From contig NC_051068.1 of NCBI RefSeq assembly GCF_004664715.2, positions 50,194,953 through 50,258,952 on the forward strand: a DNA stretch of 64,000 nt, read 5' to 3'. Below, piece after piece: positions 24,614 to 35,590 of the stretch. The DNA comes from Peromyscus leucopus (Eukaryota; Chordata; Mammalia; Rodentia; Cricetidae). The translations under genes were made by a program, and so were the position numbers. The notes below the pieces were generated by a model. The model saw only the letters and a program-made list of their open reading frames with translations. It made no database searches and was not told the DNA's origin. How positions within the stretch are numbered: position 1 is the stretch's first letter; the number at the start of each line of letters is the position of its first letter.

Positions 24614-24912
24614 CTTTCCTTTCCTTTCCTTTTTCCTTTCCTTTCCTTTCCTTTCCTTTCCTTTCCTTTCCTTTCCTTTCCTTTCCTTTCCTTTCCTTTC
24701 CTTTCCTTTCCTTTCCTTTCCTTTCCTTTCCTTTCCTTTCCTTTCCATTCCATTCTTTTCCTTTCCTTCCCTTCTCCTTCCTTCTTTCCTCCCTTCCCTT
24801 CCCCTTCCTTCTTTCCTTCCTTCCCTTCTCCTTCCTCCCCTTCTCCTCCTTCCTTCCTTCCTTCCTCCCTCCCTCTGTCCCTCCCTCCTTCCTTCCTTCC
24901 TTTCTTTCTTTC
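24614..24912. repeat. (CTTTC)n then (CCTT)n polypyrimidine tract
   Basis: About 130 bp of nearly pure CTTTC pentanucleotide repeat, then about 165 bp of mixed CCTT, CCCTT and CTCCTT repeats. The frames of 120-154 codons on both strands (FLSFPFLS or KERKGKER type) are translations of this tract and not genes. Confidence 0.98.
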
Positions 24913-25049
24913 CAGACAGGATTTCTCTATGTAAGAGCCTTGGCTCTCCTGAAACAAGCTTTCTGAACCAGACTGACCATGTACTCACAGATCCACCTGC
25001 CTCTGCTTCCTGAATGCTACAATTAAAGACATATGCCACCATGCCCAGC
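24614..25049 (-). mobile_element. B1 SINE with giant expanded tail and 11-bp TSD
   Basis: The B1 body is at 24913-25049 (antisense): 'agacaggatttctctatgta', 'gaaccagactgaccatgtac', 'cagatccacctgcctctgct', 'taaagacatatgccaccatg'. The repeat AACAGAATGGT occurs before the pyrimidine tract (24603-24613) and after the B1 head (25051-25061), so the whole tract lies inside the retroposed unit and is its tail. Confidence 0.95.
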
Positions 25050-25234
25050 TAACAGAATGGTTTTCAATATATTGTATAGACTTAGGATTTTGTTTTGTTT
25101 TGTTTTTGGTGGTGATGCTGAGAAGAAAACTTTTTGTTTAACTGTGGTTTCAAGATTTTTTTTTTTTCAAAAATGAATGTATTTTGATGACCAAATAGAT
25201 TTTCAAAAACAAATATTTGCCAAGTTGTTTATTA

Positions 25235-25800
25235 ATTATTGTTTTATTTTATAGTATTTTCATTTTATAATTAACTTAATTTCACAGATCAGCCACAGAT
25301 TCCCCTGTCCTCCCTCCTCCCACCATCCAACCCCCCCCAACCTATTCCCCCATTCCCACCTCCTCCAAGGCAAGGTCTCCCCTAGGAGTCAGCCCAGCCT
25401 GGTAGACTCACCCAAGGCAGATCCAGTCCCCTCCTCCCTACACCAAGGCTGAGCAAAGAGACCCAGCATAGGCCCCAGGCTCCAAAAAGCCAGCCCATGC
25501 ACCAAAGACAGGCCCCAGCTCCACCTCCTGGGGGCCTCCCAAACAGTTCAAGCTAATCAATTGTCTCACTTATCCAGAGAGCCTGGTTCAGTTCCATGGG
25601 GGTTCCTCCATCTTTGGTTCACAGTTCATGTGCTTCCAGGGGAACACCTGGCCAACCCGGCCCCAGTTGCCTCAGTAGGCAGGGCTCCTGCTGGAAAGCT
25701 CCCTGTTCACCAAGACCCCTCAGCAGCAGACCCTGAAATCTACACGCCCTGCCCCCATTCCCATCCTCTGGAGACCCCAGCCACTTCCTGAGACTTGGAA
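25235..25800 (-). mobile_element. L1 3' UTR-type fragment (antisense), copy A
   Basis: Antisense L1 landmarks: 'cagatcagccacagattccc', 'cccacctcctccaaggcaag', 'gcagatccagtcccctcctc', 'gaggcctccaaacag'-like 'gggcctcccaaacagttcaa', 'tttggttcacagttcatgtg'. It shares most of these with 62161-62572. It also runs past them into a C-rich segment to about 25800. The Pro-rich 76-codon frame at 25561 is incidental. Confidence 0.88.
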
Positions 25801-26761
25801 AACAACCCCCAACCCTATTCGAACTAGAGGTGAGTGACTGTTTATTTCTAAAACTACAGTTAGGGCAAATAACTGTCTACAGCTACATCATACCATAAGC
25901 ATGTTAAAAGGCTACTCAACACTGAAAGCCTTCTATGATCGGTAGCTCGTTAACAAGTGCAAATAAGGAATCCAAACCATGCCATTGAAAAGTAACTCCC
26001 CCAGGGCTGCTGGACAACTTGCCAGTTTAAGTCTTCAGAGATCCCATTTTACTGCTGCTGAGTTAATAGAGTAAGTGCTAAAGTGAAAAATTCAGGTGTA
26101 TAGGGTTTGGAGATCATGCAGATTCAGTTGCAGAGAAAAAAAGCATAACTCAAGATCCTTTCACAGAGGATAATGAATAACGAAAAAATGTGTTCATAAC
26201 AAGTTTCTAAAGGATGTAAAAATTAAAAACATGCAACTTGCAAAATGACAAATCTGTTTATCATAATCTATTTAGACAAGGGCATTATGGAAACTACCAA
26301 CAACAACAACAAAAAAAATGGTCACATTATTCCAGTTAGAAAAGAAGATCCCCAGTTCTCAGTAGTTACAGGAAAAGTACAATAATTAATAATTACAGTC
26401 TTAACAATGTAATGTGAGAGTGCAATCTTATTTTGTGAGCATATTCATCACTATACGCATCCCACACCCCAGAGGGCAAGAGCCCACCTTCCTTAGACTG
26501 CTACTGATTGACGATCCACCCTACTAGTTCTTAAGGCTATCAGACCTTTTAATAGACTTTAGTCACACAATTCCTAGGTTTCTTCTACTTCATCCCTATT
26601 GCCATTAATTTCACTTTTCCAATTTCAAACAGAAAAGGGCTTATGATCCTTAATATAAAATCACAATAATACTTTTAACTCCTCCTAACTGTACTATTCT
26701 ACCAATCAGTCTCTCACAAAGTTAAACTCTGTCATGATGCTGATTGTCCTTCAGGGCAAAA

Positions 26762-26764
<3 letters not shown>
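25801..26764. other. Unassigned stretch
   Basis: No family or exon recognised. Near 26440-26530 the sequence is a little more GC-rich. Confidence 0.45.

Positions 26765-26812
<48 letters not shown>
26765..26812. repeat. (GT)n microsatellite
   Basis: About 24 pure GT units, then decayed 'gtatgatgtatgtgtgtata'. Confidence 0.97.
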
Positions 26813-26815
<3 letters not shown>

Positions 26816-28311
26816 ATGTATGTGTGTATACAGTCACACACATATGTAAATAAGTATTTTCTGTAGCAGTAGAATTCTCTAAATTTATTTTATATTTTAT
26901 TTTACAACAACTATAATGTAAATGTAAAACAGCTTCAAACTTCTATAGAGTTTGTGTTTACAGCATACGGTCTTAAAGCAAAACTAGATCCTATTAATAT
27001 AAAATTAAAATCTATACTGAAGACCTACTTATGCGTACATATCTTAATAAATATTGAGAAAAATGATAATACAAAATAAGTAACTGCTTTATGCCCTGCT
27101 TAATGTGTTCTGAAGTAAATATATACAAAGTGAAAAATAGCATGGAGATTAAGCATGTTCAATCCAGAATTTTTCTAGATAGTATAAAATATCTCTCTCC
27201 ATGTATTATATGAAATAGATAAATTTAATTTTTTCCTTTGATAGAACTTTTAATAAAAAGCTAACACATTTAAAAAGCAATAAGGAAGTGTACAGTGAGC
27301 CAGTATATATACACTATACTTATTTGATTTGTTAAAATTACTATATCAATACACTACATTAAATTATAGAATTCATATACTATTTATGACATCAATATTG
27401 TTTAATTAGAAAAATGACAGAATAGTCAGAACAGAAATCAATAACAATTTTGTCTACTATATTTTTTGGAAATAATATTATACATGGTATTTGATCTTGA
27501 AATAAAGCTAATAAAATTTTTATTTTATATGTTTTAATGGCTTCTTTTTGTTGAGATCACTTAGTTAATAACATTTAAAACTGTTTCTTATTTCTTTTAA
27601 GTGAAGCTGAAAAAATTAATGCAGAATTTTCCTATCCTTGATACTTCACCAAAACTGTTCTTCACAAATAATTTAGGAAACACATGCCACATTTGCTCAA
27701 AGGAAAAAGAGTTTGGGAAAATAGAAAATGTGTGTGATTTGCTGAAGCAGAAAGCCCCCTCAATTTCATGACTATTTGAGCATGAAAATTGCCTAAAATT
27801 ATTTATGGTTTCAAATGAGTAGATTCCACTCAGGGATGCAAATTACTGCCCAGGGGACCTTAAACTTATGAAAGTCTGTAACAACTGAGCTACAAGCAAA
27901 AGTTAGATACTCAGTGAATGTTTCATAAAGTTTACTTTAAAGAATATGGTGTTTGTGAGGTGCACCTTTTAAATAATAACATATTAGTCTTAACTTTAAA
28001 AACTATCTTGCAATTACTTTCAAAATTAGAATATGTTCAATTAAATATGAAAATCTCAAATCTTCGTGTTGCTGACTTACACAAAGTCATCTATCTATAC
28101 ATTTATAAAACATTCTCTTCATTCATTAATTATTAGTAGCTAGAATTAAATAACAATATAAACCAAAAAAGAGAAATTAAGGCAAAGAGAGAATATGAAT
28201 TCAAAACACTGAGAAGTCATTCCCAAAATGTAAAGTCACTCATTAAAGCTAGGAATCTAGAGCTTCATTCCCAGTGATAATTATCTAAACGAACAATGCC
28301 ATTCTCCACGA

Positions 28312-28313
<2 letters not shown>
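26813..28313. other. AT-rich stretch, nothing identified
   Basis: No recognisable repeat, exon or RNA gene. Confidence 0.5.
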
Positions 28314-28369
<56 letters not shown>

Positions 28370-28370
28370 A
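28314..28370. repeat. (CA)n microsatellite
   Basis: A nearly pure CA array with one 'caaa' interruption near its right end. Confidence 0.97.
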
Positions 28371-29574
28371 AATGTAAATCCCAAAAGGCAAGTTGTTTGA
28401 TGACTATCTCATGAACTCATTCAAATAAAAAATCTAAATAGAGAGAAGAGCATCCTCTTCTTATCCTCTTCTTGAAATTTATCAGCGGTAAGCAGGGAAA
28501 ACTTTTTTTTTTTATTGTTTTTTCCAAATAACAAAGATTATAGCAGGACTAGTAGTGTGAGAAACAGTCATTAATTTTCTGCTGGTATCATTTCTCAATT
28601 AGTAATTAACACTGAAGTTATAACTATGCATCCAGAGTAGAAAAAGGGCAGACAGTTGAGGTGGCATCAACTAGTGAATCCACAACCCAGATTGTCATCA
28701 CAACAGGCAATTTATATTTCTAGGATGGTGAAGGAATTATGGACACAAACACTGAAACAATAAATAAAATTATCATGCAGTTCTTCTTAGGAAGCCAGTG
28801 TTAGAAATGGTCAAAAAGCTTGGTATATATCCAGGAGTACTGGAGTATTCCTGCAGAGGAGACAAGGATTCCCAGTGATTAAACTGCAGTTATATGCAAA
28901 TTTGGCTATAGCTTTACTACATAGAAGACTCTGCCAGTAAAGAAGAGAAGCAAATGAGCCCGAGTAAAAAGTGATGAAAGCAATTGTTTGGGGTATAGGA
29001 GAGAAATTAAATCCATGATTAAAGATGTCATGAATTTAAATATGCAAATGATCCACTCCTCCCTTCTATGGCTTCTAATGATAAAAGTAAAAGAACTATT
29101 GAGGGTTGTTTCTACTTTAATACATTTTGGTACTAGACAGAAATCCGGTACATGAATTTATAAAAGATACTACTCTTAAGTGACAAATGCATGAAGGTCC
29201 TGTGATATCTAACACCACTGAGGTCAAGGCCTGCTATTGACATCATAATTGAGGAATGTGTCTTTCTGAGGTTTTGTTTATTTTCTTTTTTTAAATTTCT
29301 ATTTGTATTCTATTTCTTTTCTATTTGTTTATTTTCTGCTTGTATGTGTGTATTTTTATGTGTGTGTGTGTGTGTTGATGTGTACACATATGTATTACTT
29401 TATAGGTACATTTGACTTTGTTCAGACAGGCATGTCTATTGTCTGTTTAAAAAGAATAACATTTGCAACAGCATATTAATGAAAGGTCATTCATCCTCAT
29501 GTGTGTGTTCAAGCGTACAGCACTCATCCATCGAGGTCCTGAAGAGAACTAATGGACAGACGCAGAAAAAATAA
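28371..29574. other. AT-rich stretch with a short (TG)n
   Basis: Contains a T run at about 28503 and a decayed TG run at about 29341-29375. Nothing else identified. Confidence 0.5.
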
Positions 29575-30060
29575 ATGTTCCTTGTCCATGAGGAACATTA
29601 GAGTACTAAGGGAAGGTCAATGAACTTCTCTGCTAATTAGCTTGAGCTCTCAACACCACACTGCCAAGAGATGTCAGAAGGGTTCCCAGGAAATTGCCTC
29701 TATCATTGGCATATGGACATGTCTGTGGGGCACCCTATTCATTGCTAGTAAATAAAGGAGGGCCTAGATGGCTATAGGTAGACTCATCATTTGGCAGGAG
29801 ATCTGAGTTGTATATGGAAGCTAGCTGACCAAAGACCCAGGAGCCACCCTTTAAACAGTGTTCTATGACTTCTGCTTCAGTTACTGGTTGAGTTCTAGGT
29901 GCAGCTTTCCTCAATGATAGATTGTGACATGGAAGTACAAACCATGAGAACCCTTCCATTCCCAAGCTGATATGATGACAGCATTTATCATGCAACAGAA
30001 AGAAAACTAGATGGGTTCTATTCCAAAACAACCTAGAAGGGCAAGGAGAAGGTAAAAGTA
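29575..30060 (-). mobile_element. Rodent medium-reiteration repeat (antisense)
   Basis: Read on the minus strand: 'ttttctttctgttgcatgat', 'gtttgtacttccatgtcaca', 'atctatcattgaggaaagct', 'gtaactgaagcagaagtcat', 'ccccacagacatgtccatat', 'gatagaggcaatttcctggg'. This is the order of a very common rodent repeat that I know from sequence but not securely by name. The 98-codon minus frame at 29735-30031 lies inside it and is not a gene. Confidence 0.82.
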
Positions 30061-32612
30061 CTCATTCCTCTAAATGACATTTGTTAATTAAATGCAAGTT
30101 CATCAAGGAATTGATGAACACGAGCTACATCTTCTCTTTCAAATGGAGAAAGAACACAAGAGGGAAATGGAGAAAGAGGGAGGAAATATTGAAAAATGTT
30201 TATGTTTTCTGACCACTCAACCCAGCAACTCACCAAGTTCTCTGACACGCAATGCCCTTGACCTTATTTATTACCTTGTAAGTAGTAGATAACTGTATGT
30301 CAGCTAAATGACTCCCTGCTTCCCCCCACCCCTGCTCAAAAAGAAACAGATATACAAGTGAACTATTTCTAATTGAAGCAATTTTACTCCCCACCCCCCG
30401 CAAGGCAGTTTTGCCTCTACTTGTAAACTGGCTTTGGCAGCCTCTTTGTGCACCAGTGTGCTTGGCTGAGTGTGTAAATATAAAGCTGAATTTTCCCTGG
30501 ACACACCTTACTGGTATCTTTAACAATTACTTAAATTAAAACGTTTAAAACATTTTATTTGTTTTTTTTCATAGTCATAATTAAGCTTTCTATAACAATT
30601 AAGTCTTTAAGTTTTAGCCTATAAGTAAACATGGAGATGAAAGCCCACCAAAAGTTAAGAACAGTCAGAAAATCCATCATGAGTTATATTTGCTATTCTT
30701 AAGTTATGTCATTTTTATTTTCTTACTGTGGCTGTGATGGAAGCCAGGCACTTAGTATGTTATCTAAGTGTCCTATTAGTGATCTACATCTCTAAATTTC
30801 AAGATTTACTTATTAAAATAAGAACATAGAAAGGTAGTGCAGAATTTTAAGGAAAAATATTGGCTTAATTCTTCAGACCAGTGTAAAGTACTGCTGATTT
30901 CTAAATGTACATATTTGGATGGTACTTAATTAATAATATTAGTTAATTTTATCAAATATTAAGAAATATAATGTGTAGAAGTTTCAACTGAGCTGATTTA
31001 TTTGTATATTTGAGAGAGGAATAAACACCTCCAACCATTGTAAGAACAGAATTCAGTTAAAACTTGACATTGGGTTAATTTTTTATTGTATAGTCTCATT
31101 TTCTTTTCCTTTATTTCTTTTTTTTTTTTCATTTGACTATCTTGCACAAGCTACTCAACTTTGTCAGCTCTTAAGTAAGTGTCGCATTATAGAGTAGGTA
31201 TGGTGATACTTGCCTAACCCTAACTCTAACTAAACCATGCAAAATGTAGACCCATGATGGATGCAAATCTAACATGTGTTGGGTTTGCTGTAAATACAAT
31301 CAATTTTTCCCATACCACACAGGCACTCTGGTTATGTAATCATGCTGCTCAGTTCCATGTTTAGGACAGCTGACAGTTCCATGTTTAGGAAACACCTTCC
31401 TGTTCTGCCGCCTTGGTGTGGCAACATTAGGCCCAATATGAGCTTTCTAGCATGTAGTCCTTTATTGCTTAGTGTGGTCTTTATGAAGGATGGTAGCAGT
31501 GGCCTTCATTGTGGTAATAAGAGCTGATAACAGTAGCAACAAGAAAGCAGCTTAAGAGTTCCAAAGAATGGCCTGGGATAGAACCTGTGGTGATGGAATC
31601 AACCGAGGCAATAAAGGAAGAAGAGAGTAACAGGGGACAAAAAAAATCTAGACTATAAATAAGAAAGGTAAATACATAAACCTTGTCACTTGTCTTCAGT
31701 ACCTCAGTACATTAAAAGCATGTCCCGTATTAAACATGGCATTGGAAAAACATACTGAATCTGTAATGAATTCTGGTGTCAGAAAGTTAGGAGCCAGTAT
31801 GAATGAAGGAACAAGAATCAAATGGGGAGAGACCAAAGTGCTCAATACCATGGCAATTTAATTAACAAAATATACATAGTTTCTGTTAAAACCTTAAGAA
31901 TAAAATAAATGCTGATAATTCCATAATAAAACAAATAAATTTGGGAGAAATATCAGACTCTTTCTACCCATGAACAACAGATAAGAAACGTAAGGGAATG
32001 AAGAAAAGAGGAAATATAATACAAGAACAGCATAACGCCACAGACTGGATACATTTCAATGAGTGAGAGGGCATTAGTTTATGTTCAGTCTGACCTGGTA
32101 CAACAATTAACCAATAAATTTAACACATAGATCAAAATTCTTCTGTAATATTTTATCTCCATAATAAAAATTGTATCTCATCTCCTTGAACTTTAATATG
32201 TGCTGAATTTAGCGAATTTTCACAAACTAACAGCCTGAGAGCATCTATTTTAGCCAAATTGTCATGGTGAATACCAGTAATCCTGGTGATATGCAGCAGT
32301 TAACCCATGGAACATTGTTCCCCGAATCCACAAACTCAACAGAATTATGACAAAACAATTAATCAAAACAAGTCATAGGGACATTCTACATGTCTCAACA
32401 AGAGGCTTCAGATATAAAAGAGAAGGCAGAAATTTGCAGGGAAAAGGATTGTGAGGATACGATGGGTAGAAGAAGACAATAGAATGGATAGTGAATAAAT
32501 ATAAAACAGATATGATTGGCCTTTGCTGGTTAGTTTACCCGAAGACATAAAGTAACATTTGATTTCCTAGTAACACATTTTGTCAGGCTGTTTGGTTCTC
32601 ACGTATTCTTAT
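30061..32612. other. Mostly unassigned, with small oddities
   Basis: Holds a telomere-like patch at 31213-31236 and a 17-bp direct duplication ('cagttccatgtttagga' at 31350 and 31374). Short frames at 30092-30526 on both strands show no domain. No repeat family recognised. Confidence 0.45.
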
Positions 32613-32790
32613 ATGTATCTTTTTTTCTTTCTCTCTTTCTTTCTGAAACAAGGTCTCATTATATTAACTTGGCTGTTTTGGAGATCACTATATATACCAG
32701 GCTGGCCTTGAACTCACAGAGATATACCTGCCTCTGCCCCTGCCTTTGCCTCCTAAGTGTTAAGAATAAATGTATACACCACAACACCTA
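32613..32790 (-). mobile_element. B1 SINE (antisense), CT-rich tail side
   Basis: 'tgaaacaaggtctcattata', 'ataccaggctggccttgaac', 'tcacagagatatacctgcct', 'taagtgttaagaataaatgt', 'cacaacacctatccc'. The tail side is (CT)/(CTTT)-rich. Confidence 0.94.
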
Positions 32791-33392
32791 TCCCTATTTC
32801 ATAATTTTTGCTTAAATGATATCTCATTTTTGCACATACTTTAAGCATCAGTTGCACTTAATCATGCAGTTACTAGCAACAAGCTTTACTTATTTGAAGC
32901 AGCATTATTTTGACAAGCAGAACTAAATTTACCTACAGACATGAGACCAACAGAGACACAAATGTTTCCTGACAACAACTTTTAACATATTATCAACTGT
33001 AATTTACATCTGAATTCTACATGCATAGATGCATGAAAAAAATATACAATAAGGAATTAAATATAGTGCCTGTTTATCAACTGTAGAGAAAAGTAAGGAC
33101 ATGATGGTTAAAAACAATATGATATCATAGAGTGGATTATAGTTCCTGAAAAGGAGGACAAATGATGAAATATGAATAAAACCTGTAGTACTATTAATAT
33201 TTTTCATGTTAATTTCTTTGTTCTGATAAAATAAATGATGAGTGTATTAAATGCAAACTTCATGAACATCTCGGTAAACAATGTAAATTTACATGGTCTA
33301 TAGCTCTCCTTTGAATCAAATTTTATTCCAGATTAAAACACTACATTTGGGGACCTGCCCACTTATCTCCTAGGACATTAAATAATACATTG
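32791..33392. other. AT-rich stretch, nothing identified
   Basis: No recognisable feature. Confidence 0.5.
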
Positions 33393-33540
33393 CTTGAGGC
33401 TGGAGAGATTGCCATTAAGAGTATTTGCTACTCTTCCAATTACCAGCCACCCATATGCACCTCTCTCTCTCTCTTCCTTTCCCCCTCCCTCCTTCCCTCT
33501 CTCCCTCCCTTTCCCCCCATATACATAAAATAAAAATAAC
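33393..33540 (+). mobile_element. B2 SINE with internal CT-rich expansion
   Basis: Head 'gaggctggagagattgccat', 'taagagtatttgctactctt', 'ccaattaccagccacccata', then a CT-rich run in place of the usual middle, then 'catacataaaataaaaataa'. The middle has been replaced or expanded by pyrimidine repeats. Confidence 0.8.
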
Positions 33541-34474
33541 AATTCTTTATTTTTGGAAAACAGTGATATTTAAAAGCATGTAACTCATTCTCACTACAGC
33601 ATAGATGCTTTGATCTTTCAAAATATGTGTGTTGATAGAATGTGGTACGTACATACAGAAATGGTTTTATTTTGTTTTGTTTTTAACTCTTGCAATTTTT
33701 TTAATATACAAAAATTTAGATGTAACTAAAAACAGTTATTTGTATGAGGTTGCAACCTCAACTACAGTGCTCAGCATTCATGCTCATTTGCCTTCCTGGT
33801 TGACACTTTGATGTTTAGTGTGAAATTACTTAAATCACTTTACAGATTCACCTATTATTATTCAGTATGCATTATGAATATGTAGATTAAAACAGCTTTG
33901 CATATAATTTACATGCATACACGTATGTGTTACACAATGTTTTCAAAGGAATTGCTATGACAATGTTCTCTATTTTAAGTCAGTCCTTCATGGACATTGG
34001 TAAGTCCTGGACTTTTCCTCTTGAACAAATTATATCTGCCTGTAGCATAAATAGAAAAGCAATTGAGGGCATAATATTAGTATGACTACATCTATGGTTC
34101 AGCAAACACTGAAAAGAATAGAAAAGGACCATAGTTGATTTGATCTATGAAAACAAAAATTGCTTAATAAATGAATAAATTTGATCAGCAACTACAGAAA
34201 TACTCTGTAGGAAATATTATTTCCTGTCTTTAAGGTTCCATGTAGGATGTGACATTGAATCAAATAGTGGAAAATGTGGAGAAAGGTTTTTTTAATATAC
34301 ATTTCATCCTCCTTCACTATGATAAAACCAGGGCCTTTTTACTTTTAATTGAGTAATATTCAGAGGAGATAATGGAATGAGAGTGTCCCCATAAATAAAT
34401 ATTAATACAAATCATTAAATACAAATAGTTAAATGAATTTAATTGCTGGGAGTTAGCTCAGTTTTTAGATGCTT
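33541..34474. other. AT-rich stretch, nothing identified
   Basis: No recognisable feature. Confidence 0.5.
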
Positions 34475-34838
34475 TCCTGTGGAATATTCCTTTCCACTTT
34501 GTAAACATACATTACTGTGATTGGTTTAATAAAGAAGTTGACTGGCCCATAGCTGGACAGGTAGAGGTTAGGTAGGACTGGCACAAAAATAGAGAGCAAA
34601 GTAGTGGACAAGTCTTGCAAGTAGCAGGTAGATACAGAGGAAGCAGGAGATGGAGTTGCCATGTTGATAAAAATTACAAAGCCACTTGGCAGAGTGTAGA
34701 TAAGAAATATGGATCAATTTAAAATGTAAGCGTTAGCTAGTAACAAGTCTGAGCTATTGGCGAAGCATTTATACTTAATAATAAGTCTCTTTGTGGTTGT
34801 TTGGGAACTAGCTGGCAGGCAAGAAAAATCCAACTACA
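34475..34838 (+). mobile_element. LTR family A, copy 2
   Basis: About 364 bp, similar in length and layout to the copy at 5980-6342: 'ctgtggaatattcc', 'tgattggtttaataaagaag', 'cccatagctggacaggtag', core 'aatatggatcaatttaaaat' then 'gttagctagtaacaagtctg', ending 'gaaaaatccaactaca'. I found no clean 6-bp duplication. Confidence 0.72.
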
Positions 34839-35094
34839 CTTACCTAGTTTTCATAGACTCTTGCATTGGACCCATGAACTGCAAAAACTCCATGTGATCA
34901 CATACTTCTGTGTTAACAGAACTCTTGAAGTAGAGGCAGGGTAATAAGTTAAATTTCATCTTTCCTAGATTGTGTAAAAGCACTTTTCCCCATCACACCA
35001 AACTAAAAAAGTTATATGTACTTCTGATCAACACTGGAGTTTGTCAACAAAATTAACAAAACTATTTTGAGTTACTCATGACAAATACAATTAA

Positions 35095-35590
35095 GAATTA
35101 CTTTTCCCTTTTATTGAGATTTTTACATACATATGAAATATGTTTTACTCAAATACTGCCTCCAATTCTTCCCCAATCCATCCACTACTTTCCCCGCTAA
35201 ATTTGCATTCTCTACTTTCTCCCAACCCGACCACCGATAAGTTCACTTAGTGCTGCCTGCTGCCTGTGAATACACAGGTGTAGGCTCATCTCCTGGAACA
35301 TAGATAGGCTCTCTGGGACTGTATCCCTGAAAAATACCTGACTCTTTCTCCCAAAACTGCCATAAATTTCCTGTAGCTTTTAAGTTAGAGGTGGGACTTC
35401 ATGAATTCCTTCTCCATCCATTTTGGGATTTTTGTCTGGCTTGATTTTTAGAGGCCCTAACCTGCAGTCACAGCCACTGTAGGCTCCTGGGTACAATAGC
35501 CTTGTCACGTCAAGTAAACAATTTTTCCCTGCAGATGTCCACCACTTTCAACTCTTATAGTCTTCCTACCTCCTCTTCCTAAATAAATTC
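35095..35590 (-). mobile_element. L1 3' UTR (antisense)
   Basis: Antisense L1 landmarks: 'ccttttattgagatttttac', 'cacttagtgctgcctgctgc', 'aatacctgactctttctccc', 'ttagaggtgggacttcatga', 'ttttgtctggcttgattttt', 'cagtcacagccactgtaggc'. Confidence 0.92.

Noticed and set aside
24556..25042. Frames of 120-154 codons on both strands
   Set aside because: They are translations of a CTTTC/CCTT tract and an adjacent B1. The low-complexity protein (FLSFP or KERKG repeats) reflects DNA repeat units only.
25561..25791. Proline-rich 76-codon frame
   Set aside because: Lies in an antisense L1 3' UTR-type segment. C-rich composition explains the prolines.
2291..28370. Regularly spaced repeats considered as a possible CRISPR-like or satellite array
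   Set aside because: All are simple microsatellites (GATA, TA, CA, GT) without unique spacers. The host is a mammal.
29735..30031. 98-codon minus-strand frame
   Set aside because: Lies wholly inside a common rodent interspersed repeat.
34475..34838. 6-bp TSD around LTR family A copy 2
   Set aside because: The flanks ATGCTT and CTTACC do not match at the LTR borders. Only a shifted 4-of-6 match exists, so I do not claim a duplication.
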